Origin: Adiantum capillus-veneris
Lineage: Eukaryota; Streptophyta; Polypodiopsida; Polypodiales; Pteridaceae
Length of the DNA stretch: 64,000 bases
Assembly (NCBI GenBank): GCA_014529385.2
Contig: CM043963.1
Coordinates: 81,370,412-81,434,411, forward strand
Reading direction: 5' to 3'
The notes below the pieces were generated by a model. The model had not been told where the DNA came from. It was given only the letters and a program-made list of their open reading frames with translations, and made no database searches. Positions 21,124 through 30,907 of the stretch are shown here, in pieces. Position 1 is the stretch's first letter, and each line of letters opens with the position of its first letter. A program made the translations under genes and the position numbers.

Positions 21124-23202
21124 CTAGAATAGTTTTCTGCCAGGAGTTTTCCTGTCCCTAGGGGTTGGTGCTTTTGCAGTGGGCTCTTTTGTCCTGGGAG
21201 ATTTTCTTGTGGGCTCTTTGGCAGGAGGGCTTGAGGGCTGCTTCCTCTTTCTCTTATCATCCATCTCTTCACTTGCCTTTTCCTGCTCACCACTCTCTTC
21301 TTCCTCTTCACTTCCCTTTTCCTCTTCTAGTTTTGCTTTCCCCTTTGCATTTTCTAGCTTTGCTTTCCCCTTCTCTTCAACATCATCATCTTTAAATACC
21401 TCTTGTAGTTGTCCATTTGCTTCAATCATATACTTGATAATCTTTGCTCTTGTCAACCATACATGGTTCTCACTATAGCACTCTTCGTTGATCTATACAA
21501 GGCAATAGAAAGCAAGTTTTAGGAACAATAAAATGAGAAAAAATACAGCTGGCAAATATGAAATATGCTATACTTCTATATTCTGATTGTCATTGCAGTA
21601 TATGAAGTCCAAGAGGAGCTTGGCATTTGTCACTACCCTCCATCCACATGAATGGCTTTCAGGCTGGATTGGAACCTGCAACTCATTACATGTATTTATG
21701 GGAAAAAGTATTTGAGGATAATCCATTGAAGTGAACAAAGCATAAAGAATTCCAACCTTCACAACTGAAAATTGGATTTCAGTCAACATCTTTGGCATGG
21801 GTGGACAATTCTCCAGTGTCTCTATAAATCTTGTAGCAGAACTGTCCAAAATTCTTTATTAAAAGTATGTGCTTGAGGTTCTGCTTGTGGTTTACAAAAT
21901 GTGTCTGCTACTATACTTACAATTTTGCTTGACCATGTACTCCAGCAAGAGAATTGACAAAGTAGCATTGTCTTTTCACAATATCAATTGCAATTAAACT
22001 CCAATGTGAGCTATAAAAACAAGCCTCAGTTAGCCTTCTAACATGAATTAGTAAATTCTCTTCACAAGGTGTAGGTAGGAAACTTACCTCTCATGATAAG
22101 GAATCAAGAAAATTTCATAGATTTCCAAGTCCACATGAATCAACCACTTTGTGAGCTCTCTAATATTTGTCTCTGTCCTGAGAAAGTGGGAGATAGAAGG
22201 GTCTAAAAATTCCACGTTTTGTTGAAGGTCTGGCTCATATGTATGCATCATTAACCTGGTACAAGATATTGTTTTATAAAGAGTTCTTGCTATAAACAAA
22301 AATACAGAGGAAAACAAAAACAACTTGAGGCATGTGATAAGGAGTGGAGAATTCATCTCCTTGGTCCAGTCCTTGAGAATTTCCAAGGTCTCAGAGTCAA
22401 GTGAACTGTAATCCTCCCTAGGATCCTCCTCACTGAATAGAGCGACAACAAAACCAGTAGGATTGACACTCCTCAAGAGGGGCACTAGCTGAGGTTCCAA
22501 CAGGTCAAGCTCCTTTCTCTCTGCAATTTCCTTATCTTCCTTTGCTCTCTTTTTCCTTTCCTTTTCCTCTTCTTCAGTAATATCAACTACTCCTACTTTA
22601 GGCTCCTTGGGCTTCCTCCATGGAGGAATGTTGAGAATATTAAAGGCCTTAATATCATGCATAAGGACAGGCTCCAACATTCTTGAAAACCTGTATCTTA
22701 GCCTCCTGAGAGTGATCATGTCTTTGTCCATCAAAGTAACCCTATGGGCATGAGATGCACAGATATAGGCATCTTGGAAAAGCTCAATCATAAAGTCCTC
22801 AGAAGCCTCCTGGATACATGCCAATGCAGTTCTAGTCCAGCTCATGTCAATCTTGTACTCCTCTACAACTTGTGTGCATAGTCTTTGGAAGGGCAGTTTG
22901 GGAATTGCAAGATTGATGGCCTTTATGGCTTTCCTTATCTCTCTTAGACATTTGACCCCCTGCTTGAACTTTCTCTTTGTAAGGAGAGGCTTAAGCTGCA
23001 GTGGCTTGGAAGCTTTCCTCTGATGTGTAGTTTTTCTTTTCCTTGGTTGAGGGTCAGGTGTGCTTGGTTTAGGGTCCTTCCTCTCAGATGTGCTCTTCTT
23101 TGGTTTGGAAGTACCAGCTGAAGCTTTGCTAGGCTGAGCTTCTTCTTCATCTTTGGATAGAAGCTTATCAACCTTCCTTGCAGTCTTCTTGGTCCTTGCC
23201 AT
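21124..23202 (-). CDS. Gene B: histone H3 tail and H3 fold fused to a Ulp1-like (C48) protease
   Basis: Five exons are inferred on the minus strand: 23202-22325, 22255-22088, 22010-21921, 21841-21574 and 21492-21124. Introns of 69, 77, 79 and 81 bp keep the frame, giving about 590 residues. An extra in-frame 81-bp intron within exon 4 is possible. Residues 1-10 are MARTKKTARK, the H3 tail with Gln5 changed to Lys. Residues 11-77 are basic and Ser/Pro-rich. Residues ~78-172 align with the H3 core without gaps (LREIRK, KLPFQRL, IQEASEDF, HAHRVTLMDKD); by eye about 40 of 95 match. Residues ~290-470 are Ulp1-like: SHWSLIAID with catalytic His at ~351, Asn at ~368 in place of Asp, and PIQPESHSCGW with Gln ~438 and Cys ~444. 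The tail is acidic, then basic. I start at 23202 because that Met makes the H3 match; another in-frame ATG lies at 23208. It may deposit into or mimic chromatin and cut SUMO- or ubiquitin-like conjugates; this is inference. Confidence 0.85.
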
Positions 23203-23309
23203 CTTCAAAAGGGATAGGAATGATTGTTACACAACAAACATTAGTAAAAAAAGTAAACGATGTATATTAAATTTTTATTATTACTTTATCAAAGTAAACT
23301 CCTCCTTTT

Positions 23310-23730
23310 TGACATAGTGGCACACATTTCCATACAAAGTGGAACACATTGCGGTGACACCCCGTACGCGAAATCACAAAGGGACCAATGTCCTCACACT
23401 TACGATGATCACGCACGGGGTGACGGAGCGGTACACAGAGGTGGTGACACTCCGTACGCGAAATTGCGAAGGGAGCACAATCCTCTCACTTACCAATATC
23501 GCGCACGGGGTGACGGGAGTCCCAAGCGGTGAAAACCTCTTAAACCTCTTGAGACACATATTGTATGCATGGTGAAAATAGTGGCACACATTGGGGTACA
23601 CATCGTAAACATGATCACACTTGTGGACATAGTGGAACACATTGCTTTGAAACTCCGTACGCAAAATGACAAAGGAGGCAAAGTCTTCTCACTTACGAAT
23701 ATCGCGCACGTGGTGACGGTCAAAGCGCTC
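23310..23730. repeat. CpG-rich direct and inverted repeats between divergent genes B and C
   Basis: Three degenerate units (about 23311-23440, 23440-23530 and 23579-23730) share TAGTGGCACACATT, a gap, then CCGTACGCGAAAT and finally CGCGCACGGGGTGACG. Within each unit the CCCCGTACGCG and CGCACGGGG parts are inverted copies that could pair. A related CGCGACACCCGTGCGCGA lies near 24001. The block sits in the 1.1 kb between the starts of genes B and C and stands out from the AT-rich element by its CpG content. It may be a two-way promoter or a protein-binding array; neither is shown. Confidence 0.75.
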
Positions 23731-24320
23731 GAAGTTTTGGGTTGTGGAAGTGCGAGAACCAGGTAAAACCTCCTTCAAAATGCGCTTAGTTTGGGCTCTA
23801 AGGAGGTTTATATAGGGTGCATGGCGCAAGTCCCTAGGTGCATAAAAACTAGCCGTTGGACCAAACTTCGAGGCGGCAACCGATTTGCACACCCCCCGAG
23901 GCGGCGTTTTTGGCCATAAAAGGAACCTACCCAACCTGCTTTTTCGCTTATTGTCATTCACAAGGCTTCGAAATTAAGCCTCCAACCCTCCAAGCGACAC
24001 ACCGCGACACCCGTGCGCGATTTTGGGAGACGTCGACCTCTTCCTAGCAATAGGAAATCGCGTACCAAGTGTCACTTTGTGCGCGTAGTTAGTGAGTGCC
24101 GAGTTTCTCTTAACCCCTCACAGTTCACATAGCAAGTGACAAACTTAGCATGTCACAATTTTATGTAATTCTTTTTTGGTTGCGCTTAATTTGCGCGCTT
24201 AATTTGCTTGACAATTTTATGCTTTTAATTTGTTTGTAGACTTGATATAAAGAAGGATGGTTAATGTCTTGATAGACTTCTCTTTTCTCTTTTTCAGCTG
24301 AGAATTTGTGGATTGTCATA

Positions 24321-25815
24321 ATGGATACAGAGGATATACAAGAGACCGCTGATGACAGGCTGATGTCTTTTCTTTACAAAGTTAATGAACTTACAAGATT
24401 TCAAAGTGTCAAACAGATTTTTAATGCTGCCTTTGATCTTCAAGCACTTGTGGATGGCTTCTCTACACAAATTAGTGACTTGAAAGAGATATATACAGAA
24501 TTGATTAGAGATCATAGGCTTGACAATCTTGTTCATTTTGTTGATATATGCAAAGCAGGTAGCTTGTCAAGGACAGGTATTGCAAAGAAGTGGTCAAGCC
24601 TTCATCCAGACTGGCAAAAGATCATAAATCCTTGCAAATTTCATGGTAATATGCATTGCCAATTGGTAGATTATGACCTTGGACTTATCATTTTCTTCAG
24701 TGTACTCCCAACACCAGAGGGCAAAGAGATTCCAAAGCAGATTTCCCAGGCTGAGGAGGACCAGGAGCAAGAGGAGATAGAGATGGAGTTCCATGAAGAG
24801 GAAGAGAAGCTACAAAGCACTGAGATGCTGGACATTGCAAAATTTAAAGCAGAAAACATCACTGAAGTGGAGAATGTTGACATTGAGGATGAATATGTTG
24901 ATCCTTTGCATTGCACAACAACATTTCCCACATACAAAGTTAACAAAAAGGAATATGTTTTGCTGAATGACATTCAACATCTTTTTGATCTAAGGGAAGA
25001 TTATGCTTTGGCAGTTTTGACTGAGTGGGGATCTAATGACATAGGATTTATTGATTACTCACCTTGCCCCTTAGCAGTCTTGGACACAGAGGCAGAAAAT
25101 TTTATTGACAGCTCAAGTGTTGGAAAGCATGTGCAGGACATTGTTCTGAGATATGAGCAACAGGGTGTACCTTCTGAAGAGGAGTTCAATGAGATCCAGA
25201 AAAGGCTTAAAATAGAGCATATGGGAGAGGAAAAGACCAGAGATTATGAAGTAAGGCCAACTAGATCCATTGATATATGGGAACCTGCCTTGTTTGAGGA
25301 GGATGAGTCTCCTAAGGTATGTTAATGACCATTTTGCCTTGTCTTATTAATGTGCTGAACAATTAACCAAGACATATTTTTGCAGATTGAAATACTGGAC
25401 ACAGACAAATTCCTTGGCAGGGGGAAGGGTTCCAGACCCTTATATTTAGGAAGGAACCAGAGCTTGGGACACTTTATTGGGAAGCTCAACAAAGAGACTG
25501 TCATTATATTCCATAACAAGTTTACAAGAGAACCATTGCTGCCAATGCTTGCAATTAAAGCACTTGCAAAAGGTTGTTGGTTCATATTAGCTTCCTCCAG
25601 AGTTAGAGAAGTTAATATTGGTGGAAAAGGTGGAAGCCATCAGAATTTTTGGATTCTTCCCTGGACTTACTGGTTCTAGAGCTGGTTATTTTGCAACAAT
25701 GGCATCCTATGTGCTTGCCCACTCTGGGGACCTCAAGAGACAAATGATAGGCTACAATAAGCAGAAGTTTCTGAAGTTTAGGGGTGAAGTTGATGTACCT
25801 TCATCAAAAGACTGA
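24321..25815 (+). pseudogene. Gene C: unrecognised transposon protein, one frameshift
   Basis: Exon 1 is 24321-25316 and exon 2 starts at 25386, joined by a GT..AG intron of 69 bp in phase 0. A pyrimidine-rich acceptor ending at about 24299 suggests a further intron in the 5' leader. The protein starts MDTEDIQETADDRL and has a helical N-terminal part, a Glu-rich linker at residues ~145-170, and a globular C-terminal half. Exon 2 changes frame near 25615 by one base; the new frame gives FGFFPGLTGSRAGYFATMAS and ends at 25815. Without correction the original frame stops at 25679. I do not recognise any domain. It ends six bases from the end of gene D on the other strand. As a conserved-looking partner of a transposase gene it could be a DNA-binding accessory protein, but nothing in the sequence proves that. 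Confidence 0.6.
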
Positions 25816-25821
25816 CTTTGC

Positions 25822-28527
25822 TCAAACCTGTACTTTGGCCCACTTTCTACCTTCTCTCTCTCTCTCTCTTGTAGCTAGCCATTGTAAGAATTTTTCATTT
25901 GCAGATGAACTATTATATGAATTTTGTCTTTTTTGCTTGTTCCTGTGTAAGGCATTTGCTAAATCTGAGTTCAGTAGTGCTTTCTTTGTCATTTTTGATC
26001 TGGTTCTATGCCATATTTGTCTATAGAACCATTGGAAAACCTCAAGCAAGCTGTTTGCCTTCACTGCACCTCCTCCATGTCTTGTATGCTTGAAAAACTT
26101 GGTTCTTGCTTGATAATGGGATTTCTCCATGCCTTGTGTAGACCATATGGACAGGGAGCCCCATCTCTTTACAAACCAGGGAGTGTGATTGTAAATTATA
26201 TGCTGGCAAAGTAAAAGTGTGTCAATAATTAGTAAGTATGAGATTAATCATATGCTTCCAAACTAAAAGTATGTACATATTAAAAAGGAATAAAAAACTT
26301 ACCATGTAATGTGTGAATTCCTGATCCCAAGCATCTTTCATTGCACTTCTGAAGTTATTGAGCACTTTCTTGAAATTTGGCAGATCATTTTTGCCCCAGG
26401 ATGTCTTATCACAGTAGGAAAATACTTTGTCTAGTGATTGCCATACCTCTGCCTTTTTTTTTCTTGATGTACCTTCAAGACCATGATCTTTGATGGCATT
26501 GTGGAGAGCTTTCCACTGGTTATACTTCACATTGGATGAACCCTTCTTGGCATTTACCTTTCCTAGTTTGCCATGAAACCCTAGGAAAGCTCTGGCCTTC
26601 ACACCACCAACAGATACCTTCCTAGGCACATTGTTTCCATTTGAAGACCTCTTCAGGTCTGTTTCAATCTTAACCTTACCACTGTGAAGGCCAATTTCTA
26701 ATAAAACCCTTTCAATACATTTGATTGCAGCATCTCTAGATGCTTTTGGCTGTAACTTCCAGGCAAACCCCACATACAGATGTACAATTTTCTCCACAAT
26801 TCTGCAAAGAGCATGCAGAGTGCATATGTGGACATCAGCAAGTGGAATATTTAAAACTGCTTTGAAGTTTGGATCTTGAGTATGCCTATTGGGTGCTTTG
26901 TTCCAATTTGCAGGATTACATTCTTTTGCTGATGCCATACAATACAGACAAGGGCTCTTTTCCATAGCTCCTTTGGAGACATTGTACATACATTTAAGGG
27001 TTTTAAGGTCTCCTCCCATGTGCCATTCCACCCTGTAACTTCCAAACCCTTCAACTTCAAGATCTTCCCCTAATTCTTGTGCATTAATGACTTCGGGTAT
27101 TGTTGTTTGATGGAAAACCCAATCCAGAACATCAAAGTCTTCACTCTCTACTTCAAAAGCACCTAGCCACCAGACATTCTTCTCCGATTGCACGCTGAAG
27201 TACTTGGTATCCTTCGGTTTCAATGCTCTGTTCATTAAAGTTATGGAAATCCTCTCAATTTTTCTGTTCTTAACAATCTCACATTCATCAAGCTTTATCA
27301 CAAAACTGACAACACCATTTGCTTCTGTATGCTCCAGCTCATAGAATCTGATCATTTCCTTCTGAAGTGTCTTCAAGTCAAGGAAAATATTATTGAACTC
27401 GTCAAATTGAAGATCCCTCTTTTTACCATGATAGGTACCATGAATGTGGTGAGGCTCACCCAACATCTCCATTATCCTCTCATTGATCTTTTTCCTTGCC
27501 TGCTGCACAATGGATGGCTTTGGTAGCAAAGAGGACCCGACCTTACATTGCTTTAACCTTGACTTCATATTTCTGAACAGCTTGCTATAACCATCTCTGC
27601 TAATGCCTACCTTATCCATAGTATATTGCACATCCTCCTTGTCCAAGCAAGAGCTCTGCAAAAATCCCTCAATGCACTGCTCCTTTGCCTTTTTAAAATT
27701 CTTCTCTGTGAAAATCTTTTTGGCAACCTTGAGAGGTAAAACATCACAATAATGTTTAATTGCCATTTCCATGTTTGATGCAGAGTTTGGTTGTAGCAAA
27801 GTCCTAAATTAAAAGGTACAAAATTAACTGATTATTGTCCAAATGACACCAACAAAATAAACAAACTAAATTAAAGTTAACTGAATATTAATCATTTAAT
27901 AAAGAACAATAGCATAATAACAATAACATAAGCATAATAATGTGGAGCAGAATCATAATACAACTTAACAAAAAGATTAACAACCTAACATAAGCAGAAT
28001 CATATAAAATAACAATACCTTGCTGCTCTGATTCTCCTGCTGCAACCTCCTCCACCACGTCTCAAGGCTTCAATGTTCTTTAACTTCTTTTCTCTTTGTC
28101 TGTTTCCTAACATTGTATTCTTGCTTCTAGCTTGTTTGAGCTGAGTTTGTAGCTTTTTGTTGCTCTCTTTACATTCCTCAAGTTGTTGTTTAAGAGTATT
28201 TATCATTTGTTTGGTCAAATGATCTTCTAACTTAAGAATATCTCTCTTTGCCGCAAGACTCTGTGTATAACCCAGCAACCCTCTTTGACCATCACCCACA
28301 AATTTGATCAAAGATGAACAATTTGAGAATGGGGGAATGCTCTTTGTCATTGGGCCCACTGGATACAATCTTCCATCAGTCCAGAGATCAATGTGATTTT
28401 TTTTATCTTGCCGCATTGCTTCAAATATGGACGAGGACACCTCTGCACATTTGTTTCTCTTGCACACTAGACAATATTCTTCATTTAGCTCAATGTGTAG
28501 ATGGTATAATCTTCTTCTCTTCCTCAT
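25822..28527 (-). CDS. Gene D: DDE-type transposase of the 9.8-kb transposon
   Basis: Exons 28527-28019, 27803-26303 and 26202-25822 join through introns of 215 and 100 bp, each in frame, to give about 796 residues. Residues ~20-30 hold a Cys cluster (CLVCKRNKC) and ~100-145 a Lys/Glu/Gln-rich coiled coil. The catalytic part shows Asp ~342 in FVIKLDECE, Asp ~435 in WHMGGDLKTLK, then a CLYC pair (~455/458) and LHALCRIVEK with His ~500, and Glu ~696 in STQGMEKSHYQARTKFFKHT. An acidic triad with a CxxC...H insertion is found in several eukaryotic cut-and-paste transposase families. No stop or frameshift is seen after splicing. The start lies ~330 bp from the right end of the transposon. The exact superfamily is open. 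Confidence 0.8.
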
Positions 28528-28823
28528 GGAAGTCTGTTAATAGTATTTGTCAGAGATAGTACTATAGGAAAAAGCTGTGCAGATACGAGGAAGAAGACGA
28601 CACAGAAAAGGTTTGTTTCAGCTTTTGGAAATTTTGAATTTTGGGCCAGAACTGACGTTTTCGTTAGTTTTGGAGGGAGTATTTTTTAGAATACGAAAGA
28701 TCCTAGAAAGATTTGACAATGACATGTTTCGGTGGAGGTAAAAAGGACGCAAACTCACCTTTTTACAAACATTTCACTATTTTTTAAATAAAGTATATAT
28801 TCTCTCTCTACATATTCTTACAG

Positions 28824-28855
28824 GGCACAAAAGTGACATCAAAATTCCCCTAATG
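28824..28855 (-). repeat. Right terminal inverted repeat (32 bp)
   Basis: Ends CAAAATTCCCCTAATG on the plus strand, the mirror of the left repeat with two mismatches. Confidence 0.95.
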
Positions 28856-28982
28856 GCTCCAATTTGTGATTGTATCTGGTATCTTTTACCCATATTGTGT
28901 GAGCTATTTTCCCCATTGGTGTTGTCCCAAGCTCAATTGTATCTAAACATCATAAATTATCCTCTTTTGAGCTGAGGTTTTT

Positions 28983-29020
<38 letters not shown>

Positions 29021-29194
29021 AGTGGGCAAGTGGATAGTCTCTCTCCTCTCACTCCAGAGGTGTGTTCCCTGTCTCGGCCAGGTGTGTTGTGTAAGCCGAG
29101 TGGTACCGGTGCCCCATAGTGTGTGTGTGTTTCTTCCCAACAGTGTGTGTTGGGTAGTTATAGAGGCGTTCTGTGTGTTTCCATCCCACTCACA
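28856..29194 (+). repeat. 3' LTR of the gag-only element, right part
   Basis: Resumes at GCTCCAATTTGTG, exactly where the left part stops relative to the intact 5' LTR, and runs to the terminal CACTCACA. It includes a (GT)n run at 28985-29019 longer than the one in the 5' LTR. The ACGT target duplication follows at 29195-29198. Confidence 0.92.
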
Positions 29195-30093
29195 ACGTGA
29201 TTGCAATGTTGTGCTTATTAATTGGATTGGGGTCTGTAATGGAAATTGCCTATGAACTTTGAGAGTAGCGGAGTTAGGAAATTACGTGAAGCACTTTTGA
29301 GAGATTCTTTGTGAGCATAGCGGGTGAACTTATTTTATGGTAGCAACATAAACATGGTACTTAGTTAACTTGGCATGAACAATGCTTTTGCAAGAGAGAG
29401 AGTCTAGAGAACATGACAATGGTTGAGGACCGGATTCATATGGAGCCGGTCCCCCCTCCAATAGGCATTTGTATTATAGTTTCTCCCATCAAGAGAGACT
29501 TGGTACAATAAAATAATCGTGTTGCTTGTGACCTACGTGATGCAATGAAGATGAAAATCTTCATGCATCACAAGCATAACATAAACTTAAAGAAAGCATT
29601 AACTATCCCAAGCCTCAGTCCCAAGGCCTCAAACACCTTCGAAGGTGGAGAGAGCTAGCGGGGAATGAGGATAGGGAAGAGGAAGAAGGAACAATCCATA
29701 GGAGAAAGAAATAGTTCCTCACTTATCATTACTCTTCTTGCTAGCATACATAATAGCATAGTAATGAAGATGGAGAAGATGGCAAGCTTAATCATTGAAG
29801 CACGACTCTTGGTTGGATTTGCATTCCATAGCCAAGAGTGTTGGTGTAGGCTTTCACTCTCACAAGCTTGGAGAAGGAGGTGGTGTTCCTCAACTTTCAC
29901 CAAGTGAGAATGGTGTCCCTAAATGTGTGTGTGTGATGGTGTATACCCCCTAGCACCCCCCCTCCTTGCTTTGGGCGAGTGGAGAGTTTTCCACATGCTG
30001 CAGGCTCATTGGACCCCTCTCCCCCTGGCCAATCACATGTAGCATGCAGTGAAGTACATGGGTCGTCTTTTGACAAGTGTTCTCCTTACCCCT

Positions 30094-30094
<1 letters not shown>

Positions 30095-30137
<43 letters not shown>
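30095..30137. repeat. (GA)n microsatellite inside chromovirus LTR
   Basis: GA run of about 43 bp at the same LTR position as 37204-37260. Confidence 0.95.
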
Positions 30138-30139
<2 letters not shown>

Positions 30140-30465
30140 GAAAATATCTAGATATTTGCTAGATGGAAATAGAAGCTCATTGGACCCCTCTTTAGCCCAA
30201 CCAATAGCATTCAAGCACACCATGTGGTTAAGCTTAGTGAGAGTCTGACATGTGTCCCATGTGCTCTGTTAGAATGCCCCTAACTTTGAGATTTTTATGC
30301 ATAGGAAGTTTCTCAAGCAACTTCCTCATTAAGTGTGTAGGTTCTCTTTTTGACTCAAGCATCTTACCCCCCATGCATAGGAAGCTTGTCAAGCAACTTC
30401 GTCATTAAATGTGACAAGTACCTCAAGTACCTTAGTCATCAAGAATGACAAGCACCTTAGGTGGA

Positions 30466-30640
30466 GTTCCCACCTCAAGCATAGCCCTAGCTTGCTTAAG
30501 TTTAGCTCGAGTTCCCACCTCAAGCACAACCCTAGCTTGCCTAAGTTTAGGTTGGGTTCCCACCGCAATGACATCCCTAGCTTGCTTAAGTTTAGGTCGG
30601 GTTCCCACCTCAAGCTCATCCCTAGCTTGCTTAAGGTCAA
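30466..30640. repeat. 45-bp minisatellite inside the chromovirus LTR
   Basis: GTTCCCACC recurs at 30466, 30511, 30556 and 30601, an exact 45-bp period. The same units occur in the 5' LTR from 37590, with different copy structure, and a degenerate trace exists in the second element near 59340-59410. Confidence 0.92.
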
Positions 30641-30907
30641 AGGAATTTTAACACTAAGCATTGGAGGTCTTTAATGAAGCTAACCCTAAGGTCTTTTAAG
30701 CTTCATTAGTTAACCTTTCTATTTGGCAAACCATCTCTCATTTGGGCCCCTTTATCATTGGCCCCGTGTTGAGATAGATCTGTAAGCACATGTCTATATT
30801 GTAACCCTTGTTCATGTTTATTATCCCATATTAAATGATCAGTTTAATATGAGAAAATCATTTAGGTTGGTTAGATATTTGATATTTATGACATTACGTC
30901 TCTCTTG

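Larger units (their letters stand above)
19101..28855. mobile_element. 9.8-kb TIR DNA transposon carrying BAH, histone H3/Ulp1, unknown and DDE transposase genes
   Basis: Bounded by 32-bp inverted repeats starting CATTAGGGGAATTTTGA. Four genes with short introns fill it: A (+, 19483-20787), B (-, 23202-21124), C (+, 24321-25815) and D (-, 28527-25822). A and B converge, C and D converge, and B and C diverge from a CpG-rich repeat block at 23310-23730. The insertion precisely splits an LTR without adding or removing target bases. Gene D has DDE-type transposase features, so the element was probably autonomous. The gene set does not match any superfamily I can name with confidence; KDZ/Zisupton-like and CMC-like groups should be compared first. 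Confidence 0.9.
14549..29194 (+). mobile_element. Non-autonomous (gag-only) LTR retrotransposon, split by a nested DNA transposon
   Basis: The 5' LTR is 14549-15684 and the 3' LTR is 18286-19100 plus 28856-29194, the gap being the nested transposon. Both LTRs begin TGTCAGGAG and end CCCACTCACA. The target duplication is ACGT at 14545-14548 and 29195-29198. The 2.6-kb interior has a PBS-like site, a gag and a polypurine tract, but no protease, reverse transcriptase or integrase. It must have used another element's enzymes, like the TR-GAG or LARD groups of plants. Confidence 0.9.
29235..30893 (-). repeat. 3' LTR of the first chromovirus
   Basis: Starts TGTAATGGAAATTGCC and ends TATTTATGACA on the plus strand, and matches 36345-38047 throughout. 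It contains a (GA)n run at 30095-30137 and four 45-bp tandem units at 30466-30640. Small ORFs within it (29655-29907, 30389-30674) lie in these repeats and are not genes. The polypurine tract is probably CAAGAGAGACGTAA on the minus strand, just inside at about 30894-30907. Confidence 0.93.

Noticed and set aside
29655-30674. ORFs within chromovirus LTRs (and counterparts at 36724-37828 and 57932-59540)
   Set aside because: They fall in LTR sequence and its minisatellite and change frame between LTR copies.
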